Positions 1 to 9,263 of a DNA stretch of 44,570 bases are shown here, piece by piece. The DNA comes from Bacteroidota bacterium. Its GTDB lineage: Bacteria; Bacteroidota; Bacteroidia; Bacteroidales; VadinHA17. Every line of letters begins with the position of its first letter. Within the stretch, counting starts at the first letter, position 1. Below the pieces are notes generated by a model. The model worked only from the letters and a program-made list of their open reading frames with translations. It did no database searches and was not told where the DNA came from. The position numbers and the translations under genes were made by a program. Location of the stretch: NCBI GenBank assembly GCA_029552825.1, contig JAKPDL010000169.1, forward strand, positions 1-44,570. Reading direction: 5' to 3'.

Positions 1-1034
1 CCGTCAACAAGAGCAGGTCTGTCTTCATTGAAACGGGTGTTTATTGTTGGACCAAGATTTTTCGCCGGGCCCCAGTCGCCATTTTCTCTATAGGAGATAT
101 AAATATCAAGTCCGCCATATCCTCCGGGTCTGTCAGAGGAAAATACAATTGCATTTCCATCTTCAGTTATGTATGCTTGTGATTCCCAGTATTTTGTATT
201 GATATTTTTATTCAGTTTTACCGGTGCAGACCATCCGCTTCCTTTACTGGTGATTGAATATATGTCGCTGTTGAAAGGATCACTTTTAGAGAAGAAAAGT
301 GTCTTTCCGTCTGCCGAAAGTGAGGAGACGAATATCTGGCCTTCAGGTTGCAACCATTGAGTGATATTCTCAGGTTCACTCCATTTGTCTTCTTTCCTTG
401 TTGTAATCATTACTGCATTATAAAAAGGCAGTACTGTCATGTAAACAAATGTGTTTCCGTCAGCTGAAACAACAGGGTCGAAATTGTCTTTTTCTTCAGA
501 TAAAGGTATACTGGCAGGCTCGATTATATGCCTTGCAGGGTTTGAAATAAGATTTCTGGCATTATTACATACTTCTATCTGATGATCAACAAAACTGATA
601 TTCTCTACGTCAGCTTTAAGGAGCGTCCTTCTGTATTTTTGATATGCTTCCTTTGCTTTGTCAAACTGATAGTTTACCCGGTAAGCATTGCCAAGCTGGA
701 ACAACGCATCATACGGTGCCATTGTATGCATAATTGTTCCTTCTTTGCGCCTTGAAGAAACGTTCTTTACTGCTGATTCTAAATATTCTACCGATAATTT
801 CTTTTTACCATTAATATTCAGGCAACAGACTCCTATCCGGTATGCCAGGTTGGCATTATCTGGCATCTGTTCATAAAGATTGAGGTAGATGGGTAAAGCA
901 TCATTATAAAAACCCGATACAAAGAAATACTCAGCTTCAAGAAACTGCTCCTGCATAGCTTTCAAGTCCTGACTATTGGCTGAAAAAACAAAAAAGCCAA
1001 GAAAAGCAATTATTAATGTGAAAATTTTCTTCAT
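1..1034 (-). CDS. TPR-PD40 (WD40-like beta-propeller) periplasmic protein, 3' part outside window
   Basis: The reading frame runs leftward from an ATG at 1034 and is still open at base 1 (about 344 codons visible). The N-terminus MKKIFTLIIAFLGFFVFSAN is a signal peptide. Next come TPR-like helices (about residues 25-145; for example AYRIGVCCLNIN and APYDALFQLGNAYRVNYQFD), then PD40 propeller blades (for example DNFDPVVSADGNTFVYMT, IFVSSLSADGKTLFFSK and SDRPGGYGGLDIYIS). The order of domains and many blade motifs match the next gene (1184-4045), so the two are tandem paralogues. TPR plus PD40 is the front half of PorE/OmpA-type Bacteroidota envelope proteins; the C-terminal domain that would settle the type lies outside the window. 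A T9SS-associated or peptidoglycan-linked structural role is inference. Confidence 0.8.
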   Translation of the reverse strand, partial: MKKIFTLIIAFLGFFVFSANSQDLKAMQEQFLEAEYFFVSGFYNDALPIYLNLYEQMPDNANLAYRIGVCCLNINGKKKLSVEYLESAVKNVSSRRKEGTIMHTMAPYDALFQLGNAYRVNYQFDKAKEAYQKYRRTLLKADVENISFVDHQIEVCNNARNLISNPARHIIEPASIPLSEEKDNFDPVVSADGNTFVYMTVLPFYNAVMITTRKEDKWSEPENITQWLQPEGQIFVSSLSADGKTLFFSKSDPFNSDIYSITSKGSGWSAPVKLNKNINTKYWESQAYITEDGNAIVFSSDRPGGYGGLDIYISYRENGDWGPAKNLGPTINTRFNEDRPALVD

Positions 1035-1137
1035 TTTTCCTTATTTGTTCAGTAAAAGTAAAAAAACTGTTTTATATAAACGATTGTTAATGAATCAAAA
1101 TTATCAACAGACTTTATTTCATGATCTTATTAAATTA

Positions 1138-1169
1138 AAAGAGGGACTTCCTGATTAAAGCCCCTCTTT
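1138..1169 (-). terminator. Rho-independent terminator downstream of the 953-aa TPR-PD40 gene
   Basis: A 12-bp stem (AAAGAGGGACTT with AAGCCCCTCTTT, one G-U type pair) encloses an 8-nt loop. On the minus strand a short T-run follows. It lies 15 bp past the stop of the gene ending at 1184. It also separates that gene from its paralogue downstream, so the two are probably separate transcripts. Confidence 0.6.
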
Positions 1170-1183
1170 CAATGAATATAGAT

Positions 1184-4045
1184 TTATTCTTCTCTTTCAT
1201 CCTTCTTTTTTCTTCTTCTCATTAAGATTATGAAGAAGAATATTAGTCCGGCTCCAAGAATTATCCAGAGGATAAACAGATAATTTTTCTTTTCCGCTTC
1301 AGGTGCAATAATTTTTTCCTTTTCTATTTTTTTCTTTGCTATGAATTCAGCGAAAGTTTCAAAAAGTTCATCTTCCTGGAAGAGATTCATATTCCTCTGC
1401 TGGATAAGGAAATTTATCAGTTCTTCAGGGGTATCAATTCTGTTTTTACTCAGGTTGAGGCTCTTAAGATAATCAGCAAGTCCACCCTTTGCATAACCGA
1501 TAAATTCTTTCATATAATCCTCGATACTGGTACCGGGTAAAGCAGTCAATGCTTTGAACATTGCTGCAAGATCCTGTTCGGAAAGTTTGTTGTTGAGGGC
1601 TTCATAGAAGAAGTCTTTGAGCCAGAGTCCTGATTTTAGAATATTCTTTGAATCAACAGCAGCTATGGCATTATTAACAGGTTCACTCTTGCCTGAAATC
1701 TCACCGTACCTCTTTATCTGTTCCCTTATAATTGCAATCATCGGATCGATGCCTGCAATTATTTCTTCTGCAATCTTCTTAAGCTGTTCTGGTGTAATTG
1801 CTCCACCGGTCTTTTCTTCAATAAACCTCTGAAGATCTGTAAATGTTTTCAGGTTTTCATCGTAAATATTTAGATTGTCAAGAATTTCTTTTAGTTTTCC
1901 TGTTGTATAGCGTGCCATAATATCCACGGCAGCCTGGGTAAGGATATTATCCATAACGGCCACCTTAAGGGCAAGCCGGTCAACCTCTTCACCACTGATA
2001 TTTTGTTTTGCAGCCTCTTCCTTAATAAATGCGAGAATATCATCTGGAGTTCCGAATTGCTGCTTTCTGAAATCACTCTTTTCGATTACCCCTTTGAGTT
2101 TACCATCTGCTCTTTTCTTAAGCATATCAATGAACAACTCAGCCTGCTTCCTGGCAATAATATGTTTGTATTCAGGTCTTATAATTTTCTCTTCGACTTT
2201 TTTCCTTGTGATGGATATTTCAGAAGTTGTTACATTATTGTATTTATCAGTAAGTTTGAATACGAGCTTATTTGTGCCTTCTTCTGGAAGCAGCCTGTAA
2301 ACGAAAAGTGAATCGGTTAATATGTATTTATCTGTTTTGACCAGCGAGTCCCCAATCCAGTGCTCAACCTCCAGAATTGATTCAGGCTCCGCCTTTATTG
2401 GTATTTCGATGGTATCGCCTTTTGTGGATAGAATGTTTTTATCACTTTTAATCTCAAGTTCCGAAATGAAGTCCAGTTTGGGCAGTTCGATGTCCTGAAT
2501 CAATATACTGTCGGAAGGACTGAACAGGGAAATCTCTATCAGTCTGGATACTACACCAGCATTTTTTGCTTCGTAAGTGATGGTATATTCTCCCTGGGGT
2601 ATCTCAAAAATATATTCTCCAGTTTTAGGATTGGTGTAAACAATAACTTTATCTTCAGGATTCGCTTTGCTTATAGCAGTAACTCTGATGCTGTCGCTGA
2701 AAATGGCAAGAAGGTCTTTTACTTTAACAATACCTCTAACATAGAATTTCCTTGGATGGTCTTTTGAGAATATTTCAATCCTGTAAATGTCGGTAGAACC
2801 GATTCCATCAGGGTCTATCAGTGAATAATATGCTTCATAGCCTTCTTTTACAGGGTGAAAGAAAATATCATCGTCAGTTGTATTGAGCGGGTACCCCACA
2901 TTGAGTGGTACACTCCATTCACCGTTGTCAAGCAACGTTGAATAGAAAATATCATATCCGCCTATATTGAAATGCCCCTGGGAACTGAAGAAGAGAGTTT
3001 TGTCGTCTTTACCCAGAAAGGGTGATTCTTCATTGAATTTTGTGTTAATTACAGGTCCAATGTTCTTTGCCACTCCCCAATCACCCGTACTGTCGCGATC
3101 AGAGAAATAAATATCGAGTCCCCCATACGAACCCTTTCTGTTTGATGTGAAATAGAGCCTTTTACCGTCATGAGTGATTGCAGCATGAGATTCCCAGTAT
3201 TTTGTATTTATGTTATCATTAAGCCTTATCAGGTTGGTCCATGTGTCATCATCCCTTCTGCGTGTAACGTATATATTTCCGTCGTAATTTGCTCCTGCAC
3301 GGTATATATAAAGTTCTCTTCCATCAGATGAAAGAGAGGTGGCATAGTTTTTATCTTCGAATCCAAGCCCCAGATAGGGGATTATATTTACAGGTTCACT
3401 CCACCTGCCATTAACTTTCTTCGAAAAATAAAGAGCCTCCTGAAATGGTTCAGACCTGTTGAAAACCATTATTGTTTCGTCATCTGACACTACCGGGTTC
3501 ATTTCAGGATACTGCTCGTTCACCGGTCGTCCGAGGTTTACTTTCTTGACATAGAGCGGAACTTTTATAAGTTCCAGAGCGTTCTGGCATGCTTCTATCT
3601 GCATGTTTACTATTGTGGTATCATAAACTTTTGTGTTGCAGTGTTTCTTGAATAATTCATAGGTTTCTATTGCTTTTTCCAGCTGGTTGTTTATGCGGTA
3701 AGCATTTGCCAGATAATAATAAGCATCAAACGGAGCTTTTGTTTCCTTGAATCTGCCTTCCTTGTATTTTGGATTGATGTCTTTTACTGCCTCTTCCAGG
3801 TAGCTTATTGCTTCATGCTTTCTGCCAGGTATATTGAGAAGGCATTGCCCTATGCGATATTTATAATTACTATTTCTGGGGTTAACTTTCAGTAAGAGCT
3901 GATACAGAGGTAATGCATCTTTGTATTCTTCGTAAAGAATAAAAGTTTCTCCCCAGTAAAAGTTGTCTTTTAATTCTCCTTTAATCTGGGCAGATAGGTT
4001 CAGTATTGAACCCATCAGCAAAAACAACAGGAAAACACGTTTCAT
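1184..4045 (-). CDS. TPR-PD40-CRD-like periplasmic protein with C-terminal membrane anchor
   Basis: 953 residues. A signal peptide covers residues 1-19 (MKRVFLLFLLMGSILNLSAQ). TPR helices cover about 20-150, and a PD40 propeller about 165-425 (repeated blades such as AAITHDGKRLYFTSNRKGSY and SPFLGKDDKTLFFSSQGHF). A carboxypeptidase-regulatory-like Ig fold follows at about 435-510 (GEYIFEIPQGEYTITYEA), then a second beta-sandwich (about 515-615) and a long helical region rich in acidic and basic residues (about 620-905). The end is a single hydrophobic segment (about 918-940) with a basic tail RRRKKKDEREE. TPR-PD40-CRD is the order known in PorE of the T9SS, but PorE ends in an OmpA-like peptidoglycan-binding domain. 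Here an inner-membrane stop-transfer segment takes its place. Predicted topology: periplasmic body anchored in the inner membrane. Function unknown. Confidence 0.85.
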   Translation of the reverse strand: MKRVFLLFLLMGSILNLSAQIKGELKDNFYWGETFILYEEYKDALPLYQLLLKVNPRNSNYKYRIGQCLLNIPGRKHEAISYLEEAVKDINPKYKEGRFKETKAPFDAYYYLANAYRINNQLEKAIETYELFKKHCNTKVYDTTIVNMQIEACQNALELIKVPLYVKKVNLGRPVNEQYPEMNPVVSDDETIMVFNRSEPFQEALYFSKKVNGRWSEPVNIIPYLGLGFEDKNYATSLSSDGRELYIYRAGANYDGNIYVTRRRDDDTWTNLIRLNDNINTKYWESHAAITHDGKRLYFTSNRKGSYGGLDIYFSDRDSTGDWGVAKNIGPVINTKFNEESPFLGKDDKTLFFSSQGHFNIGGYDIFYSTLLDNGEWSVPLNVGYPLNTTDDDIFFHPVKEGYEAYYSLIDPDGIGSTDIYRIEIFSKDHPRKFYVRGIVKVKDLLAIFSDSIRVTAISKANPEDKVIVYTNPKTGEYIFEIPQGEYTITYEAKNAGVVSRLIEISLFSPSDSILIQDIELPKLDFISELEIKSDKNILSTKGDTIEIPIKAEPESILEVEHWIGDSLVKTDKYILTDSLFVYRLLPEEGTNKLVFKLTDKYNNVTTSEISITRKKVEEKIIRPEYKHIIARKQAELFIDMLKKRADGKLKGVIEKSDFRKQQFGTPDDILAFIKEEAAKQNISGEEVDRLALKVAVMDNILTQAAVDIMARYTTGKLKEILDNLNIYDENLKTFTDLQRFIEEKTGGAITPEQLKKIAEEIIAGIDPMIAIIREQIKRYGEISGKSEPVNNAIAAVDSKNILKSGLWLKDFFYEALNNKLSEQDLAAMFKALTALPGTSIEDYMKEFIGYAKGGLADYLKSLNLSKNRIDTPEELINFLIQQRNMNLFQEDELFETFAEFIAKKKIEKEKIIAPEAEKKNYLFILWIILGAGLIFFFIILMRRRKKKDEREE

Positions 4046-4112
4046 GCAAAAAATATTTTATTAAAATTAATAGACAATACCGGCCGATTCCAGTTCTTTT
4101 ACTTAAATTATT

Positions 4113-4120
4113 CAAATTTA
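4113..4120 (-). promoter_or_regulatory. Possible -7 box (TAAATTTG) upstream of the 953-aa gene
   Basis: On the minus strand this matches the Bacteroidota -7 consensus TAnnTTTG. It would leave a leader of about 60 nt before the ATG at 4045. I found no correctly spaced -33 element, and the interval is AT-rich, so a chance match is possible. The rest of the 4046-4236 gap holds nothing else that I recognise. Confidence 0.3.
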
Positions 4121-4236
4121 TACATATTTCATTACAAAATATTCCTGCTCCTAAATTTAGTATTAAATAAAATTGATTTTTCAACAGTTATCGGATTAAT
4201 TTCAATTTTTTTCAACTTTTTGTTTCATAATTTTCA

Positions 4237-5817
4237 TTAAACACCATCTTTAGCAATTATTGTTTTGCTACCCATGATCACATTTTCACCTTCCGGTACC
4301 AGTCTAATTATTATTTTAAATGCGGCCATTTTTTCAATAAGGGAAATAAGCTGAGAAGGAAGGATATCTCTCAGTGAAAAAAATATTACTTTGATCCGGT
4401 TGGTGTTTAATATTTCCTGTAGTTGATCAATATTTCCAACTGTTTCATCTCCCGGATCATTTTTTAACAGAGAAACCCGTCCTTTGATTTTAACCATGTT
4501 ATCTGTTTCTTTAACCAGATCACATATTCTGAAATAGCTCTCCCTGCTGCCTGCAACCACTGCGTTTTTTACAGTAGAAAACGGATTCTTCAGATCTTTG
4601 AAACCTGCCAATGCCAGAATTATTCTAAATAGCGGAACGGTTATCAAGACAGCAAAACATCCCATTAGCATATTTACGGCTGTATACCTAGTTTTCCAAT
4701 GGATAATGGCATACAAGGCCAGGATAACAATACAGCCCGGGATAAGTCCCTTTATAACTTGTATTGTATATGCAGGCTTTCTGTAACCTCCTGCCAGGAA
4801 AATCGAAATAAGTCCTGGCAGGATAAACAGACCCAGCAAACCTGCAGTGGGAAGTGGTGAAAAATCGGAATTTAATCCGTGCACCTGCGCTCCCCAAATG
4901 TAAGCTGATGCCAGTACACCTGCAGATATAGCTGCAATATCCGAAATTAAAGGCAGAAGGATAACGAAAACTTTGTTAAGAAGTGAAAGTGCTGCTCTGC
5001 TGTATATTGCTGGTTTTATAAGAAGGTGAAACAGTATTACATCCTTTTTCCTTAAATGCTTTCCGGCAAAAACCAGCATTGCCTTATAAAAGTATATGGT
5101 GCTGTTTACAGGTATCTTACGGGCACTTTCTCCTTTGAAATGAATTATTTTTTCTTCAGGAAAATAATAAATTTTATATCCTTCTTTCAGTATTCGATAT
5201 GACAGATCAATATCTTCACCGTACATGAAAAAATTCTCATCGAAAAATCCTGTCTTTTCAAGAACCTTTTTCCTGATAAACATAAATGCCCCAGTAAGTA
5301 TTTCAATTTCAGATGTTTCATTCTCGTCAATATGAGCCATGTAATATTTGCTGAACAGAGGTGACCGGGGGAAAAGCCTTGAAAAACCTGTCATTTTGAA
5401 AAATGCTGTGAGTGGAACAGGAAGAGCCCTTTTTGATTCCTTAAGATATCTTCCGTTCCCGTCAATCATTTTAACGCCTAATGCTCCTGCTTCTTCATGA
5501 CTCCTCATAAAATCAATGCATCTCCTGAAAGTGCTCTCACCAACAATAGTATCGGGATTCAGCAGCAGGACAAATTCACCGGAAGCGACTGCCATTGCCT
5601 GATTGCATGCTTTCGCATACCCTGCATTATGTGAATTTCTTATAAGCTTTACCTCAGGAAAACGTTCACTAACCATCTTGCAGGAATCATCTTCAGAATT
5701 ATTGTCAACAACAAATATCTCACAGGAGATTCCTTCAGAAGCCCTTGTAACAGAGTTTAAACACTGTTCCAGAAAATATCTAACATTGTAGTTGACAATA
5801 ATTACCGATAGCTCCAT
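4237..5817 (-). CDS. GT2 glycosyltransferase fused to a membrane segment and a CoA_binding_3-like domain
   Basis: 526 residues. Residues 1-240 are a GT-A family 2 glycosyltransferase: N-terminal LSVIIVNYNVRYFLEQCLNS, nucleotide-binding VVDNNSEDDS, the DxD-equivalent LLLNPDT (about 85-91) and the acceptor-side motif MYGEDIDLSYR (about 198-208). This resembles rhamnosyl-type transferases acting on surface polysaccharide. Four hydrophobic segments follow at about 280-310, 326-345, 357-375 and 381-404. Residues 417-526 look like the Rossmann-type domain that precedes the catalytic part of large polyprenyl-phosphate sugar transferases (AVVAGSRESYFRICDLV; RLVPEGENVIMG). The phosphotransferase catalytic domain itself is absent, and the protein ends right after this domain. 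The GT2 call is firm; the C-terminal assignment is by pattern only. It probably makes an envelope glycan at the inner membrane. Confidence 0.85.
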   Translation of the reverse strand: MELSVIIVNYNVRYFLEQCLNSVTRASEGISCEIFVVDNNSEDDSCKMVSERFPEVKLIRNSHNAGYAKACNQAMAVASGEFVLLLNPDTIVGESTFRRCIDFMRSHEEAGALGVKMIDGNGRYLKESKRALPVPLTAFFKMTGFSRLFPRSPLFSKYYMAHIDENETSEIEILTGAFMFIRKKVLEKTGFFDENFFMYGEDIDLSYRILKEGYKIYYFPEEKIIHFKGESARKIPVNSTIYFYKAMLVFAGKHLRKKDVILFHLLIKPAIYSRAALSLLNKVFVILLPLISDIAAISAGVLASAYIWGAQVHGLNSDFSPLPTAGLLGLFILPGLISIFLAGGYRKPAYTIQVIKGLIPGCIVILALYAIIHWKTRYTAVNMLMGCFAVLITVPLFRIILALAGFKDLKNPFSTVKNAVVAGSRESYFRICDLVKETDNMVKIKGRVSLLKNDPGDETVGNIDQLQEILNTNRIKVIFFSLRDILPSQLISLIEKMAAFKIIIRLVPEGENVIMGSKTIIAKDGV

Positions 5818-5879
5818 ATAAATATGGTCTGAACTCTAAAATTTACGGTTATTTTAAAATTCTATATTTTACTATAAGT

Positions 5880-6500
5880 TTATGCAGGATTAATAAAAGG
5901 TGTTCTGTTGATTATTGATTTTCCGAGTGTTATTTCATCAGTGTATTCAAGTTCATCGCCTATTGCCACCCCTCTTGAGAGAACCGATAATTTTAAATTA
6001 TACTTGTTAAGCCTTTTGTACAGGTAGAAACTGGTTGTATCTCCTTCCATGGTGGTACTAAGTGCAAAAATTACTTCCACAATACCGCCCTTTTTGACTT
6101 TTTCTTCGAGTGAATCAATGTTCAGGTCGGAGGGGCCTATGCCGTCAATTGGTGAGATAATTCCTCCAAGGACGTGATATAACCCTCTGTATTGCCTTGT
6201 GTTTTCTATTGCCAGAACATCCTGAACCGATTCCACCACACATATAATCGAAGGATCCCGCGACTTGTCGCTGCATATTCCGCATATTTCCGTGTCGGAA
6301 ATGCTGTGGCATATTTTGCAATATTTTATGTCCTCCCTCAGTCTGATAATTGTTTCCCCGAATCTCCTCACTTCTTCTGAATCTTTGCGAAGCAGATGCA
6401 TAACAAGTCTTAATGCCGTTTTTCGCCCTATGCCCGGAAGTGAGGCAAATTCATTTACGGCATTCTCGAGAAGCCTTGAGGGAAAAACCGTAATACCCAT
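5880..6500 (-). CDS. recR: Recombination mediator protein RecR
   Basis: About 206 residues from the ATG at 6500; the upstream in-frame TTG at 6515 would add MKKNL and is less typical. The helix-hairpin-helix [20 protein letters not shown] is followed by a four-cysteine zinc finger ([18 protein letters not shown]) and a Toprim domain (about 75-175: [38 protein letters not shown]). Length and order are as in standard RecR. With RecO it loads RecA onto SSB-coated single-stranded DNA in the RecF pathway. It lies divergent from the symporter gene, with 106 bp between the starts. Nothing odd is seen. Confidence 0.96.
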   Translation of the reverse strand: MGITVFPSRLLENAVNEFASLPGIGRKTALRLVMHLLRKDSEEVRRFGETIIRLREDIKYCKICHSISDTEICGICSDKSRDPSIICVVESVQDVLAIENTRQYRGLYHVLGGIISPIDGIGPSDLNIDSLEEKVKKGGIVEVIFALSTTMEGDTTSFYLYKRLNKYNLKLSVLSRGVAIGDELEYTDEITLGKSIINRTPFINPA

Positions 6501-6606
6501 TAAATTTTTTTTCAAAAATAATTCAAATATCCTGATATTTTACCTTAAAATTTTCTGACATAATTTCTTTTTGCTAATCTTGTACGGTTTTTTTACGTAA
6601 TTTTTC

Positions 6607-8067
6607 ATGTCACCTTTTATTATTCTTACAGTTTTTCTTGTTTATACAGCTATTCTTTTTGTAGTAACTTATCTTACTGCCCGGAAAGCCGACAGTCATA
6701 CTTTTTATCTGGGTAAAAACATATCTCCCTGGTATGTGGTAGCTTATGGAATGATAGGGGCTTCCCTCTCAGGAGTAACTTTCATGTCGGTACCCGGGTG
6801 GGTAAAGGATACTCAATTCAGTTATATGGTGGTTGTTTTCGGCTACCTGTTTGGATATTTTGTAATAGCACTCGTTTTGCTGCCTTTGTATTACAGGCTG
6901 AAACTTACATCAATATATACATACCTTGAGAAAAGGTTTGGTTTCTGGACCTATAAAACCGGAGCAGGCTTTTTTATTCTTTCAAGAACTCTCGGAGCTT
7001 CTTTGAGAATGTTCCTGGTTATCAATGTGTTGCAGGTTTTTGTGTTCGATGCATGGAAAGTTCCGTTCTGGGTTAATGTGCTGATTTTTATAACACTGAT
7101 TATTCTTTACACTTTTAAAGGAGGAATAAGAACCATTGTCTGGACCGACACTCTTCAGACAACCTTCATGCTCCTTGCAGTGGTTCTTTCGGTTCTTTAT
7201 ATAAGCAAAGACCTGGGAAAACCTGTTGGACAGCTGGTTACTCTGATAAGAGAGCAGGGTATTACAAAGATGTTTATAACCGACTGGCATCATGAAAGGT
7301 TCTTTCTCAAGCAATTCTTCAGCGGAATGTTTATAACAATTGTGATGACCGGTCTTGACCAGGAAATGATGCAGAAGAATCTGAGCTGTAAAAATATAAG
7401 GGATGCCCAGAAGAATATGTTCACTTTCAGCGGAATACTGGTTTTTGTAAACCTTCTGTTCCTTTTCCTTGGGGCAATTCTGCTGGTATATGCAAATACA
7501 ATGAACATTCAAACTAAAATGACTGATGAAATTTTCCCTACTATTGCACTTAAATACCTGAGTCCGGTTGCAGGTCTTGTATTTCTAATCGGACTAATAT
7601 CTGCAGCTTTCCCGAGTGCCGATGGGGCACTTACCTCGCTGACCACTTCCTTTACCATTGATTTTCTGGGGCTACATCGCCGTCAGGATCTTACAGAAAA
7701 AGCCAGAACAAGAATACGTTATCTGGTTCACGTCTCAATTGCAACGGTATTTTTCGTGGCAATACTTGTATTCAGGGCTGTAAATAACAGGGCCGTTATA
7801 GATAACCTTTTTACAATTGCAGGATATACATATGGTCCACTTCTGGGATTATATTCTTTTGGCCTCTTTACAAGAAGGGATGTTAACGACAGGGCAACAC
7901 CTTTTATAGCAATAATTTCTCCTGTCGTCTGCTACTTTCTGAGCCACTATTCTGTGCAATTGTTTAACGGGTACAGGTTTGGATTTGAACTTCTTCTTCT
8001 CAATGGCTTTCTCACTTTCTCCGGGCTATGGGCTTTCAGCAGGAAAAGCAACAGAAAGGCAGAATAA
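6607..8067 (+). CDS. Sodium:solute symporter family (SSF) transporter
   Basis: 486 residues with about 13 hydrophobic segments from the N-terminus (FIILTVFLVYTAILFVVTYL) to the end. Family signatures are visible: GMIGASLSGVTFMSVPGWV in TM2, GGIRTIVWTDTLQTTFML, and the Na+-site-like LIGLISAAFPSADGALTSLT. SSF proteins use the LeuT fold and move sugars, amino acids, vitamins, sialic acid or similar solutes with Na+; the substrate here cannot be read from sequence. Its stop codon ends at 8067 and the convergent next gene ends at 8068, so there is no gap between the two and no room for a separate terminator. Confidence 0.92.
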   Translation: MSPFIILTVFLVYTAILFVVTYLTARKADSHTFYLGKNISPWYVVAYGMIGASLSGVTFMSVPGWVKDTQFSYMVVVFGYLFGYFVIALVLLPLYYRLKLTSIYTYLEKRFGFWTYKTGAGFFILSRTLGASLRMFLVINVLQVFVFDAWKVPFWVNVLIFITLIILYTFKGGIRTIVWTDTLQTTFMLLAVVLSVLYISKDLGKPVGQLVTLIREQGITKMFITDWHHERFFLKQFFSGMFITIVMTGLDQEMMQKNLSCKNIRDAQKNMFTFSGILVFVNLLFLFLGAILLVYANTMNIQTKMTDEIFPTIALKYLSPVAGLVFLIGLISAAFPSADGALTSLTTSFTIDFLGLHRRQDLTEKARTRIRYLVHVSIATVFFVAILVFRAVNNRAVIDNLFTIAGYTYGPLLGLYSFGLFTRRDVNDRATPFIAIISPVVCYFLSHYSVQLFNGYRFGFELLLLNGFLTFSGLWAFSRKSNRKAE

Positions 8068-8769
8068 TTATTTACCGGCAGGTTTTAGAGTAACTTTCTT
8101 ATAAGGAATACTCCAGACAAAATAGTAATTTATTCCAGGGCTGAATGATTTTGTTCCATTTCCATACGCCGGAATATATATAGGTTTCAAATCTTTTCCT
8201 GTTCCGCCGTAAAGAAGGATTCTCAGCCTTATCGTCCATCCTATTGAAAAATTTTTAAAGAGTTCTGTACGTATTCCAGGTGAGGCTTCTATAAAATGTG
8301 CAATATGCGTGGATTTACCGATTGACTGGCTTAATTTTCCCCAGAAGTTTTCGCTTTCAAAAAACGGAATTTCATGAGAATAAAAGCTTGCCCCATATTT
8401 CAGACCGGTACCGGCATAGTACCTGCCTTTCGAAACTTTTGGCGAAATAAAGTTGAAGTCTATACCTGCCCTTATAAAAAATCCTTTGCATTTATATGAG
8501 TAATTATATTGCTCATAATTGAATCTACTGTAACCAGCTTCAAACGAATAAGACTTCATAGTATCCCTGTCAACTGATATAAAACTTTCAATAGTGAGAG
8601 AATTTTTCTCCGCATAATAGTATGCTGGTCCGTAAATATCTGCACCTATATTTATTTTAAAGGGAAAAACAACAGCAACAGTGTCCTGGCCTGATGCAAT
8701 TGTGGTAAAGGCTGTCACCAGAAAAAATGTTATAATAATCTCAATAAAAAATACGCATATTTTCTTCAT
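8068..8769 (-). CDS. DUF6048-like outer-membrane beta-barrel protein
   Basis: 233 residues with an N-terminal signal peptide (ending about TIASGQ). The body alternates aromatic and hydrophobic strands (for example FEAGYSRFNYEQYNYSYKC, FFIRAGIDFNFIS, TGLKYGASFYSHEIPFF) and ends in a strand with WSIPYKK. This matches my recollection of DUF6048, a Bacteroidota barrel-like family usually adjacent to DUF6452; the assignment is from memory of the pattern. Its 5' end overlaps the upstream lipoprotein gene by 29 bp in another frame, so the two are likely co-translated partners. Function unknown; probably an outer-membrane component. Confidence 0.75.
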   Translation of the reverse strand: MKKICVFFIEIIITFFLVTAFTTIASGQDTVAVVFPFKINIGADIYGPAYYYAEKNSLTIESFISVDRDTMKSYSFEAGYSRFNYEQYNYSYKCKGFFIRAGIDFNFISPKVSKGRYYAGTGLKYGASFYSHEIPFFESENFWGKLSQSIGKSTHIAHFIEASPGIRTELFKNFSIGWTIRLRILLYGGTGKDLKPIYIPAYGNGTKSFSPGINYYFVWSIPYKKVTLKPAGK

Positions 8770-9205
8770 TTCCGGTAGTAATTCTGTTGTTTACCACAAT
8801 TATTGTGTCAATAATGTTTTTTGTCGACCAGTAACCTGTAACTGAAAAACAATACGTATAACCACACTCTTTAGAGACCAGGTAAGGAAATGTTGTGTAG
8901 TTGAATGTTACGGTGTCAGTTGTTTGATTTATTCTTAGAATGAACGTGCATTTTTCTGCAGATGGATCAAAAGGGAGATAAATAATTGCTCTTTTAAACA
9001 GTTTCTGGTAAAACTTAGAAATATCCTCTTTAAGGCAAAATATGGAAACAGTATCCGGGGCTTCGATTTTTCCGGTTCCTGTTTTGTAGAATGTTGCTCC
9101 TGCGAGTGATTCTGTTTTTTCATTGCAAGTTTGAGGCACGCATGAAATCATCGTTGCAGAAATCGCAAGAAAAATTGAACAATATAAGATAATACGGTTT
9201 TTCAT
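8741..9205 (-). CDS. DUF6452-like lipoprotein
   Basis: 154 residues. The N-terminus MKNRIILYCSIFLAISATMISC ends in a lipobox-like ISC, predicting a lipidated, membrane-attached product. The C-terminal half is a compact beta domain with TVTFNYTTFPYLVSKECGY and the ending ENMRIFY, which I associate with DUF6452. Cysteines beyond the lipobox (QTCNEK, FCLKED, EKCTF, KECGYTYC) could form disulfides. The gene precedes and overlaps the barrel-like gene. A possible -7 box (TATTTTTG on minus at 9222-9229) lies 17 bp upstream of the ATG. No biochemical role can be assigned. Confidence 0.72.
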   Translation of the reverse strand: MKNRIILYCSIFLAISATMISCVPQTCNEKTESLAGATFYKTGTGKIEAPDTVSIFCLKEDISKFYQKLFKRAIIYLPFDPSAEKCTFILRINQTTDTVTFNYTTFPYLVSKECGYTYCFSVTGYWSTKNIIDTIIVVNNRITTGNEENMRIFY

Positions 9206-9263
9206 ATTTAGCTCAGAAGCTCAAAAATATAAAATTTTGCTTTGAGCCTCCGGCAAAATGCTT

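Noticed and set aside
6982-7512. 176-codon antisense frame within the symporter gene
   Set aside because: His/Asn/Gln-rich shadow of a well-supported SSF coding sequence.
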